DNA from: JBFIHF01 sp964411125
Lineage (GTDB): Bacteria; Myxococcota_A; Bradymonadia; Bradymonadales; Bradymonadaceae
Assembly: GCA_964411125.1 (NCBI GenBank)
Contig: CAYPJU010000001.1
Span: forward strand, 62,001-126,000
Length of the DNA stretch: 64,000 nt
Direction: 5' to 3'
In this document: positions 1-8,327 of the stretch, in pieces
Layout: every line of letters begins with the position of its first letter
How positions within the stretch are numbered: the first letter of the stretch is position 1
Program-made: the position numbers and the translations under genes
The notes under the pieces: generated by a model
What the model saw: only the letters and a program-made list of their open reading frames with translations
The model's database searches: none
Told to the model about the DNA's origin: nothing

Positions 1-207
1 GCCTTCCGCGATGCTCATCGCTGGTATCCGACGTTCGCGCTCTACCACGGCAAACTAGCGCCTGACATCGACGAGCGCGTTCGCGCCGGGGCGTTGTCGG
101 TCCAGAGTCTGCTCGACCGCGTCGGTATTGCGGTCGAACCGCCCTGCGACTTCGGTGACCTGCGTAGCATCGACACCGTCGATGCCCTCGCCGAGGCGGC
201 GCAGTGA
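1..207 (+). CDS. mobA: MobA-like molybdenum cofactor guanylyltransferase, C-terminal end only
   Basis: Only the last 68 codons lie in the window; the frame is open from base 1 to a TGA at 205-207. MobA transfers GMP to molybdopterin to make the guanine dinucleotide cofactor in the cytoplasm. The tail has the pattern expected of MobA C-termini: a P-x-F-A-L-Y-H stretch, a Leu-rich helix (LLDRVGI), then RSIDTVDALAEA, which matches the usual N-x-N-T-P-E-E-L-A ending. Its stop overlaps the GTG start of fdhD (GTGA), which suggests translational coupling with another formate dehydrogenase maturation factor. The nucleotide-binding N-terminus is outside the window, so the call rests on the tail and the neighbour. 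Confidence 0.65.
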   Translation, partial: AFRDAHRWYPTFALYHGKLAPDIDERVRAGALSVQSLLDRVGIAVEPPCDFGDLRSIDTVDALAEAAQ

Positions 208-1019
208 CCGAGACGAGGAGGGTGCGGGTTCGGCGCAGGGGAGACGACGTAGACGATCTCGTCGCCGTCGAAGAGCCCCTCGAGATTCGGCTCGGGATGT
301 CGAGGCGCGGGATGCGCGGGCAGAAGAGCATCTCCGTCACGATGCGGACCCCCGGAGGAGACCGCGAACTGGCCGTCGGCTTTCTTCACGGCGAGCAGAT
401 CATCCGTCGACGTGAAGACGTCGCCGAAGTGCGTCATTGCGGAGACGGCGACAAGATCAACCCGAACGTCGTCCGGGTGGAGCTCCACGAGCACGTCGAG
501 GTCGACCTCGGCCGGCTGAAGCGAAACTTCTACACCACCTCCAGTTGCGGGGTATGCGGCAAGAGCTCGCTCGAGGCGCTCGCGCTGCAGGGGTGCGATC
601 CCATCGATTCGGATCTTTGCGTCTCGGAGACGATGATTCGGACGCTCCCGCGACTGCTGCGCGAGCGGCAGGATGTCTTCGACAGGACCGGTGGTCTCCA
701 CGCGGCCGGCGTTTTCGACGCGTCGGGGCTCTTCGTCGACGCGCGCGAGGACGTCGGGCGGCACAACGCTCTCGACAAGGTCGTGGGGGCCGCGTTCCTC
801 GACGGGAGAAGCCTCGAGGATTCGGTCCTCGTGTTGAGTGGTCGAGCGAGCTTCGAGCTCTTGCAGAAGGCGCTGGTCGCGCGAATTCCGGTAGTGGCTG
901 CCGTCGGAGCGCCGTCCTCACTCGCGGTGGAGCTCGCGATCGAGTTCGGCGTCACCCTCCTCGGGTTTGTTCGAGAAGACCGCTGCAACGTGTATTCCCA
1001 CCCCGGCCGCATCGTCTGA
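204..1019 (+). CDS. fdhD: Formate dehydrogenase accessory sulfurtransferase FdhD
   Basis: 271 residues, the usual FdhD size. FdhD moves sulfur from the cysteine desulfurase IscS to the molybdenum or tungsten bis-MGD cofactor before it is inserted into formate dehydrogenase. The family's cysteine motif SSCGVCG is present near residue 113. Other family signatures follow: GGLHAAGVFD, EDVGRHNALDK, SGRASFELLQK and a late GAPSSLAVELA. The start is a GTG whose last two bases belong to the stop of the MobA-like gene, so the two are probably cotranslated. No formate dehydrogenase structural gene is visible here; it would have to lie upstream of the window or elsewhere. Confidence 0.93.
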   Translation: MTETRRVRVRRRGDDVDDLVAVEEPLEIRLGMSRRGMRGQKSISVTMRTPGGDRELAVGFLHGEQIIRRREDVAEVRHCGDGDKINPNVVRVELHEHVEVDLGRLKRNFYTTSSCGVCGKSSLEALALQGCDPIDSDLCVSETMIRTLPRLLRERQDVFDRTGGLHAAGVFDASGLFVDAREDVGRHNALDKVVGAAFLDGRSLEDSVLVLSGRASFELLQKALVARIPVVAAVGAPSSLAVELAIEFGVTLLGFVREDRCNVYSHPGRIV

Positions 1020-1106
1020 GTCGTCGGCGGAGAACTCGCCATCGGGACCAGCGGATGGCAAGCTGCTCTTCGACCGACGTTCGCCGCAACCGCCCGACAG
1101 GCAGGC

Positions 1107-3047
1107 ATGAGCCCCAGACGACTTCAGAACGCGTGGCTTTCCTTCATCGAACGGCTGCTCCTGCGGGGAGCGTGGGTGCGCCTCGGCGTGATGGCCACGC
1201 TCGTGGTCGTCGTCGCCGTCACAGGGGGATTGCTGCTCGTCGGCATCGGCGAGAAAGAGACGCTGCGCGAGGCGATCTGGTGGGCGTTCCTGCGCCTGAC
1301 GGACCCGGGGTATCTCGGCGACGACGAGGGTACGTGGCGGCGCGCGATCTCGACCGGTCTCACGATCGCCGGCTACGTGCTCTTCATGGGCGCGCTCATC
1401 GCCATCCTGACCCAGTGGCTCTACGCGACGATCGAGAAGCTTCAGCGCGGCGAGACGCCGATCTCGATGGCGAACCACATCCTGATCCTCGGGATGACGG
1501 ACCGAACCCCGCAGGTCCTCGACGAGCTGCGACGCGCAACCCCCAGACTCCAGCGTTTTCTGGCGCTTCGCGGCGCGCGACGAACGCGGTTCGTCTGCCT
1601 CGTCGACCATCTGGACCAGGACGTGCGGGCCGAGCTCGCGGACTACCTCGGGTCGCGGTGGACCGACACCGACATCGTTCTGCGTAGCGGCAACCCGCTC
1701 GTCGCCGACCATCTGGAGCGGGTCGATTTCGCCCGCGCCGCCGCGATCATCATCCCCGGCAGTTCCAAGCGAACGCAGCACAGCACGCACGACGCCGTCG
1801 TCATCAAGACGTTGCTGTCGATCGCGAGCCACCCGTCACTTCAGACCGCCGCGTTTCGTCCTCGACTCATCGCCGAGCTCGCCGACGGGCGGCTCGACGA
1901 GTATGTGCAGCCAAACTACGACGGCATCATCGAGCTCCTGGCGGGCGACCGCATCATCGCGCGCCTCATCGCCCAGAACCTGCGACACCGGGGGCTCTCC
2001 TGGGTGCTCGGCGAGATCCTCGCCCTCGATGTCGGCGCAGACATGCACTACATCGCCGCGACGGACTTCGCGGGTCGCACGTTCGGAGACGTCGCTCTGT
2101 CGCTGCAGAACGCCGTGGCGCTAGGGTTCGTTCGACCGCTCGGCGACGACTGGACGCCCCATCTCAACCCCGATCCGTCGATGGTCCTGGACACCGACGA
2201 CCGGCTCGTCGTGATCGGCTACGATTTTCACCGGATTCGGGTCCACAAGAAGCAGCAGACGCTGACGAGAGAACCAGCGCAACTCCCGCCGGTCGGGGCA
2301 TCGTGGCCCGAATCTCGACGCGTCCTCGTCCTCGGTTGGAACTCGTTGATCGCCGAGCTCCTGCGTGAGCTCGCGTCCTACCCCGACGAGAAGTTCGAGA
2401 TCGACCTGATGACGCGGATCAGCGTCGAGCAGCGGAAGCGCGAACTCGAGCGATTCGAGGTCGACCTCGGGGACGTCGAGGTCAATCACATCGTCGGCGA
2501 CTACACCAACGCGCGGGACCTCAAGCGGCTCGACATGACCGGCTACCACAACGTTCTAGTGCTCGGGCGACGCGACGCGAACGACGGCGAGACGTCGGAC
2601 GCGCAGTCGGTGGTGGGGTACTTGATGGTCCGAAAGCTCGTCGGAGACTCGGAGGTCCGACCGTCGGTGCTCGTCGAGCTGACCGACCCTGACAACACCG
2701 CGCTCTTCGACGACCGCGCGGGCGAGGTCATGCTGTCGCCCGTGACGATGGCGCGTCTCCTCGCGCACGTGGCAGCGCGCCCGGAACTGAATCCGATTCT
2801 GGACGAACTCTTCACGCATGGGGGGGCGGAGCTCCACTACCGTCCCCCGGCAGACCATGGGCTGACCGGGACGAAGACGTTCCGCGAGATTCAGGTCCAC
2901 ACGATGGCACGCGGCGAACTGACCCTCGGGGTTCGAATCAGCTCCGCGGCGCTCGACGTCCGCGGAGATCTGGAGCTTGCGCCGCGTCCGGACACCACCT
3001 TCGAGCTCGACAGCAACGCGCTTCTGTTGGTCCTCACCACGACTTGA
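1107..3047 (+). CDS. CASTOR/POLLUX-like ion channel with RCK/TrkA-N domains
   Basis: 646 residues. The N-terminus holds a transmembrane helix (about 27-48), a re-entrant pore-like segment with RLTDPGYLGDD, and a second helix (about 88-112): the two-helix pore plan of RCK-gated channels. A Rossmann-like domain starts with HILILGMTDRTP (about 128) and a second with RVLVLGWNSLIAELL (about 410). Between and after them are RCK-type segments such as GDRIIARLIAQNL. This arrangement is that of the CASTOR/POLLUX channels of plants and their bacterial relatives. Ion selectivity cannot be read from the sequence. It starts 87 bases after fdhD and could share its transcript, but there is no functional link to formate metabolism. 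Confidence 0.85.
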   Translation: MSPRRLQNAWLSFIERLLLRGAWVRLGVMATLVVVVAVTGGLLLVGIGEKETLREAIWWAFLRLTDPGYLGDDEGTWRRAISTGLTIAGYVLFMGALIAILTQWLYATIEKLQRGETPISMANHILILGMTDRTPQVLDELRRATPRLQRFLALRGARRTRFVCLVDHLDQDVRAELADYLGSRWTDTDIVLRSGNPLVADHLERVDFARAAAIIIPGSSKRTQHSTHDAVVIKTLLSIASHPSLQTAAFRPRLIAELADGRLDEYVQPNYDGIIELLAGDRIIARLIAQNLRHRGLSWVLGEILALDVGADMHYIAATDFAGRTFGDVALSLQNAVALGFVRPLGDDWTPHLNPDPSMVLDTDDRLVVIGYDFHRIRVHKKQQTLTREPAQLPPVGASWPESRRVLVLGWNSLIAELLRELASYPDEKFEIDLMTRISVEQRKRELERFEVDLGDVEVNHIVGDYTNARDLKRLDMTGYHNVLVLGRRDANDGETSDAQSVVGYLMVRKLVGDSEVRPSVLVELTDPDNTALFDDRAGEVMLSPVTMARLLAHVAARPELNPILDELFTHGGAELHYRPPADHGLTGTKTFREIQVHTMARGELTLGVRISSAALDVRGDLELAPRPDTTFELDSNALLLVLTTT

Positions 3048-3137
3048 TTCACCACGCCTTGACGCGAGCGCGCGCCGTCGAAGTTGAACTCGGCGTCCCT
3101 CACTGCTACACCGGCCCCGACCGCATGAGGAGTCGGA

Positions 3138-3971
3138 ATGCGCTGGTATGAAGGGAAGAAGCTGTTCATCACGGGCGGGTCGAGCGGCATCGGCCGCTCG
3201 ATGGCGCTCATGGCCGCCGGCTGGGGAGCAGACGTCGCGATCGCTGCGCGTGGCCAGCAGGCCCTCGACGCGACGCTCGCCGACCTGAACGCCGTCCGTC
3301 CCGGCAATCATCACGCGTATTCCCTCGACATCACCGACCGCGAGGCGATCCGCGCGGTGAGCGCGAAGGTCCTCGACGATCTCGGTGGACTCGACGTCCT
3401 CGTCAACAACGCCGGGATCTCGTTTCCCGCCGAGTTCATGGACATCAGCGACGAGATGCTCGACCGCGTCATGGATATCAACTTCATGGGGACGATGAAC
3501 GTGACACGCGCATTTCACCGGCACTTCATCGACCAGGGATACGGTCAGATCTGCAACGTCAGCTCGGTGCTCGGCTACATGTCGGTCTACGGCTACACCG
3601 TCTACGCAGCGAGTAAGCACGCGCAGACCGCGTTCTCCGAAGCGCTGCGGCAAGAACTGCTGCCGTCGGGAGTCGGCGTGACGGTAGTGTACCCGCCCGA
3701 CACCGACACACCGCAGTACCACAAGGAGAAAGAGACGCAGCCTGCGGTGACCGCGATGATCAACGGGCACGTCAAACTCCTCCCCCCCGACTTCGTCGCC
3801 GCCGAGAGCCTGAAGGGAATCGCGCGGAACAAGAACCACGTCTTCCCGGGGTTCGCGAACAAGGCGCTCTATCGGGTGGTGAGCTGGATTCCGGGGATTA
3901 CCGCCCTCTACCTCGACTGGCAGATTCGCGGCTTCCTTCGCAAGCACGGCCGCGGCGTCGTTCAGACCTGA
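3138..3971 (+). CDS. Short-chain dehydrogenase, 3-ketodihydrosphingosine reductase-like
   Basis: 277 residues. It is a classical SDR: cofactor loop TGGSSGIG (12-19), NNAG, a catalytic Ser in NVSSVLGY and YAASK (Tyr and Lys). The segment VVYPPDTDTPQY is the hallmark of 3-ketodihydrosphingosine (KDS) reductases, which use NADPH to reduce 3-ketosphinganine in sphingolipid synthesis. A hydrophobic C-terminal stretch (VVSWIPGITALYLDWQ) could anchor it to the membrane, as in the eukaryotic enzyme. An AGGAG box lies 6 bases before the ATG. Sphingolipids are known from several myxobacteria, so the role is plausible, but no serine palmitoyltransferase gene lies nearby and another lipid ketone could be the substrate. 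Confidence 0.75.
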   Translation: MRWYEGKKLFITGGSSGIGRSMALMAAGWGADVAIAARGQQALDATLADLNAVRPGNHHAYSLDITDREAIRAVSAKVLDDLGGLDVLVNNAGISFPAEFMDISDEMLDRVMDINFMGTMNVTRAFHRHFIDQGYGQICNVSSVLGYMSVYGYTVYAASKHAQTAFSEALRQELLPSGVGVTVVYPPDTDTPQYHKEKETQPAVTAMINGHVKLLPPDFVAAESLKGIARNKNHVFPGFANKALYRVVSWIPGITALYLDWQIRGFLRKHGRGVVQT

Positions 3972-4312
3972 CGGCGCGACGTTCCGTCAGCGTGCCCGGT
4001 CGTTACAGCGCGACGTTCCGTCAGCGTGCCCGGTTGCCAAAAAAACCGACCGAGGGAAGCGCTCTGCCCGATTCGGCGTGGTTGGTCGGTTTGCTGCTGC
4101 CACAGACCCAGCTTTCGGGGATCAGACCACAGACCCATCGACGCTGTTAGACAGCGTGCGCGTGAGAATGCCCCACTGGTCTTTTGAATCTTGTCGTGTT
4201 TCGCTAGCGTGTGCCTCACCGTGTGAACAAGTACATGGCCTTAGCCGCGAGGCTGGCTATGGTCCGCCGACTCGGCGGGACGAGTTTTCGCCTGAACAGG
4301 AGAATCACACTC
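3972..4312. other. 341-base intergenic stretch with repeats
   Basis: No convincing gene is seen here. It holds a 27-base direct duplication and, just after it, a 9-base inverted repeat (4043-4051 with 4084-4092, AAACCGACC against GGTCGGTTT) next to a run of seven A residues. The inverted repeat could be a terminator or a remnant. Base use looks less GC-rich than in the flanking genes. Confidence 0.5.
3974..4034. repeat. 27-base direct duplication (two copies)
   Basis: The 27-base unit GCGCGACGTTCCGTCAGCGT followed by GCCCGGT occurs at 3974-4000 and again, identical, at 4008-4034. Seven bases separate the copies. It starts right after the stop of the SDR gene. The second copy runs into the A-rich stretch and the inverted repeat. 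It may be a small duplication or the edge of an inserted segment. Confidence 0.9.
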
Positions 4313-4963
4313 ATGGGCAGATTTACTTCTTTCGCACTGGCTGTCCTTCTGGCAAGCACCGCCATTGCCTGTGAGAAACCGTCGGAGTCCGCCAAACCGA
4401 CCGAAGGGGCCGGGCATACTGAAGAGTCAAAACCTGGTGGTACCGACGGCGACCAGCACGCAGCCAGCCCAGCCGCAGGCGAAAACGCTCCTGATGTCGA
4501 GCCTGACCCGACAATCCCCGACGCGGATGCCCCTGCTGCGGTCGTCGGCACCGCGACCAAACTACAAGGAACCGAGCGGCTCGGCTTCTCGTTTGACGAT
4601 GGCGTGCCCGATGTGGCTTGGACATCCCAGTCCGGCGATGTCGTGACTTTTCACGTTGCCGTCGCTGGCAACGAAGAGTCTGCCGTTGTTCAGAGCATCA
4701 TTGACGGGAACAAAGCCGACCTTTTTGGGATGACTTACGATACTGCGCGCGGTGGCAGCGGCATATCCTATCGTATTGTCTCCGACCACGAGGTTGAGGT
4801 GGTCGGCTCGTACGGAGCCGCCGGCGCCGATCCCGGCGAGCAAACCGCGCACTTGTTTCGGTATGAGGCTGCAACCGGCGAATTGACACGTCTCAAGACC
4901 TGGAGTGGCTCACTCGCCGTTGACCTGCCGGACTGGAGCGAAGTTCCGGGCTCAACCCGTTAA
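4313..4963 (+). CDS. Putative lipoprotein, unknown function
   Basis: 216 residues from the ATG at 4313, chosen because AGGAG precedes it at a good distance and because it begins a signal peptide (MGRFTSFALAVLLAS) ending in a lipobox-like AIAC. An upstream in-frame start at 4211 would bury this signal. After the cysteine comes a low-complexity Pro/Glu/Ser/Gly stretch to about residue 60, then a compact domain with GFSFDDGVPDVAWTSQSGD and a pattern of short beta-like segments. I do not recognise the domain. The gene is less GC-rich than its neighbours and is bracketed by two different tandem duplications, which hints at transfer. No partner gene is evident. Confidence 0.6.
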   Translation: MGRFTSFALAVLLASTAIACEKPSESAKPTEGAGHTEESKPGGTDGDQHAASPAAGENAPDVEPDPTIPDADAPAAVVGTATKLQGTERLGFSFDDGVPDVAWTSQSGDVVTFHVAVAGNEESAVVQSIIDGNKADLFGMTYDTARGGSGISYRIVSDHEVEVVGSYGAAGADPGEQTAHLFRYEAATGELTRLKTWSGSLAVDLPDWSEVPGSTR

Positions 4964-4973
4964 AGGTTCGTCT

Positions 4974-5016
4974 GACGCAGATTTGGTCGTGTGCAGACGC
5001 AGATTTGGTCGTGTGC
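4974..5016. repeat. 21-base tandem duplication
   Basis: The 21-base unit GACGCAGATTTGGTCGTGTG plus C occurs at 4974-4994 and 4996-5016 with one base between. It lies 10 bases after the stop of the putative lipoprotein and before the 3' end of the convergent dsbD-like gene. Its sequence differs from the duplication at 3974-4034, so the two are not terminal repeats of one element. Confidence 0.9.
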
Positions 5017-5064
5017 GAGACGACTTGTGTGTGCAAGGGCCCTGACCGCGAGTGCAGGTAGGAG

Positions 5065-6939
5065 CTACCGCGCGCGGTCGATCGCCGAGGTGACGAGATC
5101 CGGTGTGAGGACCTCGGGCAGAACCTCGGCGTCGCCGCCGCCGGCGGGGTAGACGAGGTACATCGGGACGCCGGCGCGTCCGTGGCGGGCGAGCACCGAG
5201 CGGATGCGCTCGTCGCGCCGGGTCCAATCGGCGATCATCGTCACGACCTTGTCGTCGCCGAACGTCGCGCGGACCGAATCCGAGGCGAGCACCGTGCGCT
5301 TGTTGACCTTGCAGGTGATGCACCAGTCGGCGGTGAAGTCGACGAAGACGACGTTGCCGTCGGCCTGAAGGCGCGCGATCTCGTCTTCGTCGAACGCGAC
5401 CCAATCGCCGCGGTCTGACGAGACGGCGGCGGTCGCCGGCTCGACGGCGTGTGGTGCGAAGAATGCCCAGGTCGCGCCTGCCAGAAGGAGCGCGAATGCT
5501 GCGGCGCCCCACTTTTTCCCGGTCGAGCCGTACTGGAACTTGCCGAACACCCAGGCGCCGAGCGCCGAGGCGAGGATGACGGCGAGGAGGCCCGCCATCG
5601 CGTCGGCGCCGCCGATGCGGCCGTAGACCCACGTGAGCCAGACCGCCGTGCCCATCAGCACGAACCCGAGCAGTCGCTCGAACGTCTCCATCCACGGCCC
5701 CGGCCGTGGCAGGCGCTCGGCGAGCGCCGGGATGCTGCTGGCGAGGACGTACGGTGCGGCGAGGCCGGCCCCGACCATCAGGAACGCCAGAACGATCGTC
5801 GTCGACGACGAAGCGAGGGCGAAGCCGATGGCGGTCCCGAGGAACGGAGCGGAGCAGGGCGTGGCGAGGACGACGGCGAAGATGCCGTCGACGAAGCTAC
5901 GCCAGACGGGCGGCTCCTCGCCGACTTTACCCGAGTGCGCCGAGGGGACCGGCATCATCGGGACTTCGAACATGCCGAACAGGTTGAGGGCGAAGACGGT
6001 GACGACGAGCGCCAGCCCCGCGACGTAGCCGGGCTCCTGGAATTGGAATCCCCAACCGACCGCCTCGCCCGTAGCGCGAAGCGCCAACACGGCGCCGGCG
6101 AGCAACGCCATGCTCGCGACGGTTCCGCCGGCGTAGGCGCCCGCATGACGCATCGCTTCGGCTCGGCCGGCCTGGCCCGTCGAGACGAAGCCGAAGACTT
6201 TCAGCGCGAGGACGGGGAAGACGCAGGGCATCAGGTTGAGGAGCACTCCGCCGAGGAAGGCGAGGCCGAGGACTTTCCAGAGCGCCAGCGGTTCCCGTGT
6301 GGGTACGGGGGTCTCGTCGGCGCTCGACAGAGAAGGCTGTTCGGGGGTCGCGGGCTTCGTATCGTCGTGGGTCGGCTCGGGCGGCACCAGCGCCTCGAAG
6401 CGGGCAGCGAGCTCGCCGTCGACCTTCACGCTGTCGCCGATGGGCAGCTTGCGCTCCAGCGTGGCGTTGCCGGGCACGCACTTGATCTTGCAGGCCAGGT
6501 AGTTGACCTCGGCCGTCACGAGCAGCTCACCGCTCGCGTCGGGAGGGACCGTCGCGGTCGCCGGGAAAACCACCCAGGTTTCGTAGCCGTAGGTGGTGAT
6601 GATGCCGGAAGGATCGACGAAAGTCTGCGTCGGCGGATAGACGAGCTCGCCGAACGTCACCCCATCGGCGGAGTACTGGATTTCGGTCGGCAGGCCCGAA
6701 TCGCCGGGATCCTTGCCGTAGACGTGCCAGTCGGGGTCGAGCTCGAAGAGGACGCCGACGCGAAACTCTTCGCCAGGGGCGACCGACTCGTGGTCGAAGA
6801 CGAGCTTCGTCTCCGCGCGGAACTCGCCCCGGTCGTTTCCACCCTTGGCGCTCGCTCCTTCCGGAACGGTAATCGCGCTGGCGGCTGCGGGGACGGTCGC
6901 GAGGAGGCCGAGCAGTATGACAAGGAGATATCGCATCAT
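5065..6939 (-). CDS. dsbD: Thiol:disulfide interchange protein, DsbD family
   Basis: 624 residues, close to the usual DsbD size. DsbD carries electrons from cytoplasmic thioredoxin across the inner membrane to periplasmic thiol proteins. A signal peptide (MMRYLLVILLGLLATVPAAA) is followed by the periplasmic alpha domain with its cysteine pair in ACKIKC (about 155). The membrane domain has roughly eight helices, with one conserved cysteine in LLNLMPCVFPVLALK and the other in ATPCSAPFLG. The C-terminal thioredoxin-like domain has WCITC (about 538-542), the active site. All three expected Cys pairs are therefore present and it should be functional. It stands alone, convergent with the putative lipoprotein gene. 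Confidence 0.92.
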   Translation of the reverse strand: MMRYLLVILLGLLATVPAAASAITVPEGASAKGGNDRGEFRAETKLVFDHESVAPGEEFRVGVLFELDPDWHVYGKDPGDSGLPTEIQYSADGVTFGELVYPPTQTFVDPSGIITTYGYETWVVFPATATVPPDASGELLVTAEVNYLACKIKCVPGNATLERKLPIGDSVKVDGELAARFEALVPPEPTHDDTKPATPEQPSLSSADETPVPTREPLALWKVLGLAFLGGVLLNLMPCVFPVLALKVFGFVSTGQAGRAEAMRHAGAYAGGTVASMALLAGAVLALRATGEAVGWGFQFQEPGYVAGLALVVTVFALNLFGMFEVPMMPVPSAHSGKVGEEPPVWRSFVDGIFAVVLATPCSAPFLGTAIGFALASSSTTIVLAFLMVGAGLAAPYVLASSIPALAERLPRPGPWMETFERLLGFVLMGTAVWLTWVYGRIGGADAMAGLLAVILASALGAWVFGKFQYGSTGKKWGAAAFALLLAGATWAFFAPHAVEPATAAVSSDRGDWVAFDEDEIARLQADGNVVFVDFTADWCITCKVNKRTVLASDSVRATFGDDKVVTMIADWTRRDERIRSVLARHGRAGVPMYLVYPAGGGDAEVLPEVLTPDLVTSAIDRAR

Positions 6940-7147
6940 GGAGAAGCATAGTGGGCGAGTGCCCTGGTTGCCATTGTGATGCCGGGCACCGCGTTTCGAT
7001 TCGCCCCGGGCCGCCTCCTCCGCGCACGCGTCAGTCGCTAAGTTTCTGACTTTTCAGCGAGAGTCTGTCAGCCAATCTCAAAGAATTCGCGATCCGAAAA
7101 TCACACGTGTACGTTGGAAGCATTCGATAGGCAGCAAGGGGGAGACG

Positions 7148-8236
7148 ATGAGTCTCGAGCGATTCCTGGACGAACTGGACGGTTTGTTGCGCCGCTACGG
7201 CGACGACCATCCGGCGCAGACCCTCGCCCAGGAGCTCGCCGCGACGGCGAACGGGCTCCTCGCCGCCAGCACTCCGGCCCCGAGGTGGGACGAGGAAGCT
7301 TCCGTGTTGCGCCATACGTTCTGCAGCGCGGAGGAGGTCGAGCGTTCGTTCGACGCGCTGTTGGAGCATCGGACGTTCGGCATCTCTCGCGCGAATCCGG
7401 TGTTTTCGAGGCAATCGGAGAGCCTCGTCGTCGGCCGAACCCTGACGTTCGAGGTGGCGGGGCAGGGGGAGGCCGTCACTTTCTCGGCCGAGGTCTCTGC
7501 GATCACCGCCGACACGGTGTTCCTGGAGCTCGGTCCCAGCGACGGCGAGCGTCAGCGTCGGCTGCTCGCGCTGGCGGAACGGCTGCGCTTGCAGCCCGTC
7601 ATCATCCCTCGGATCGATCGGACGAGGACTCGCCTGCCGGACCTCGATGCAGTTCCGACCGCGCCCGACCATGTCCCGTCCTCTGCCCGGGCCCCGACGT
7701 CGCTGCGCGCCGCGCTGGAGGACGAGAGCCCTCCACCTGCGATCGAAGTCGGGTCGAACGCGGCTGCGACCCAGTTCGGGTTCCGCGACGGACTCGACGC
7801 TGCGGCCTCGCGGATGGGGAGTTCGAACTACTTCGAACGGCTCGGCATTCACTTCACCGCGCTGCAGTCCGAGGTGGAGGAAGGTTGGGAAAAGATGGCA
7901 CGTCTCACGGACCCCGAGGAGTACGCGCGGGTCGACGATGCGCTCCGCGACAGGCTCCGCGCCGTCCGAACCGCCGGAGCGGAAGCGTACGAGGTGCTGC
8001 GGGACGCTTCGACCCGCCGGGCCCACCGGGCCCGATGCGCGAACGAGATGCAGCTCGCCGACACGATGAATCTCCTGCGTACGAAGCTCGATACCCACAA
8101 AGTTCGCCGCGAGCTCCACGATGCGGTGGAGACGCTCGAGCGAATGCTCGAGCTGGAGCCCGATGCCGCGGAACTTCTTCACGAGCACGACGCGCTCGAG
8201 CGACTGCTGCGCGCCGCGCGGAGCGGGAACCAGTGA
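7148..8236 (+). CDS. Unknown protein with degenerate J-domain-like C-terminal region
   Basis: 362 residues with no signal peptide or membrane helix, so probably cytoplasmic. Residues 1-150 form an unrecognised domain with a beta-rich middle (VVGRTLTFEVAGQGEAV). A variable linker follows. The C-terminal half begins NYFERLGIHF and continues to AYEVLRDASTRRAHR, the start and end pattern of J domains fused to helical repeats in Myxococcota. The HPD triad that stimulates DnaK is missing, so it should not be a working co-chaperone. The tail (VETLERMLELEPDAAEL) resembles a TPR helix pair. A purine-rich ribosome site (AGGGGGAG) precedes the ATG. A PilZ fold for the N-terminus was considered but its motifs are not there. 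Confidence 0.6.
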   Translation: MSLERFLDELDGLLRRYGDDHPAQTLAQELAATANGLLAASTPAPRWDEEASVLRHTFCSAEEVERSFDALLEHRTFGISRANPVFSRQSESLVVGRTLTFEVAGQGEAVTFSAEVSAITADTVFLELGPSDGERQRRLLALAERLRLQPVIIPRIDRTRTRLPDLDAVPTAPDHVPSSARAPTSLRAALEDESPPPAIEVGSNAAATQFGFRDGLDAAASRMGSSNYFERLGIHFTALQSEVEEGWEKMARLTDPEEYARVDDALRDRLRAVRTAGAEAYEVLRDASTRRAHRARCANEMQLADTMNLLRTKLDTHKVRRELHDAVETLERMLELEPDAAELLHEHDALERLLRAARSGNQ

Positions 8237-8327
8237 GCGGGTCGCCGTCCAACATCTGGTTTGCGGCTGATCCGGGGTGAGTGTATCGTCGCCGCCACCG
8301 CACGTTTACTTGCCGAAGGTCCACCGA

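Noticed and set aside
4043..4092. Strong intrinsic terminator after the SDR gene
   Set aside because: The arms are 9 bases but 32 bases apart, and no T run follows on the + strand; it is kept only as an inverted repeat.
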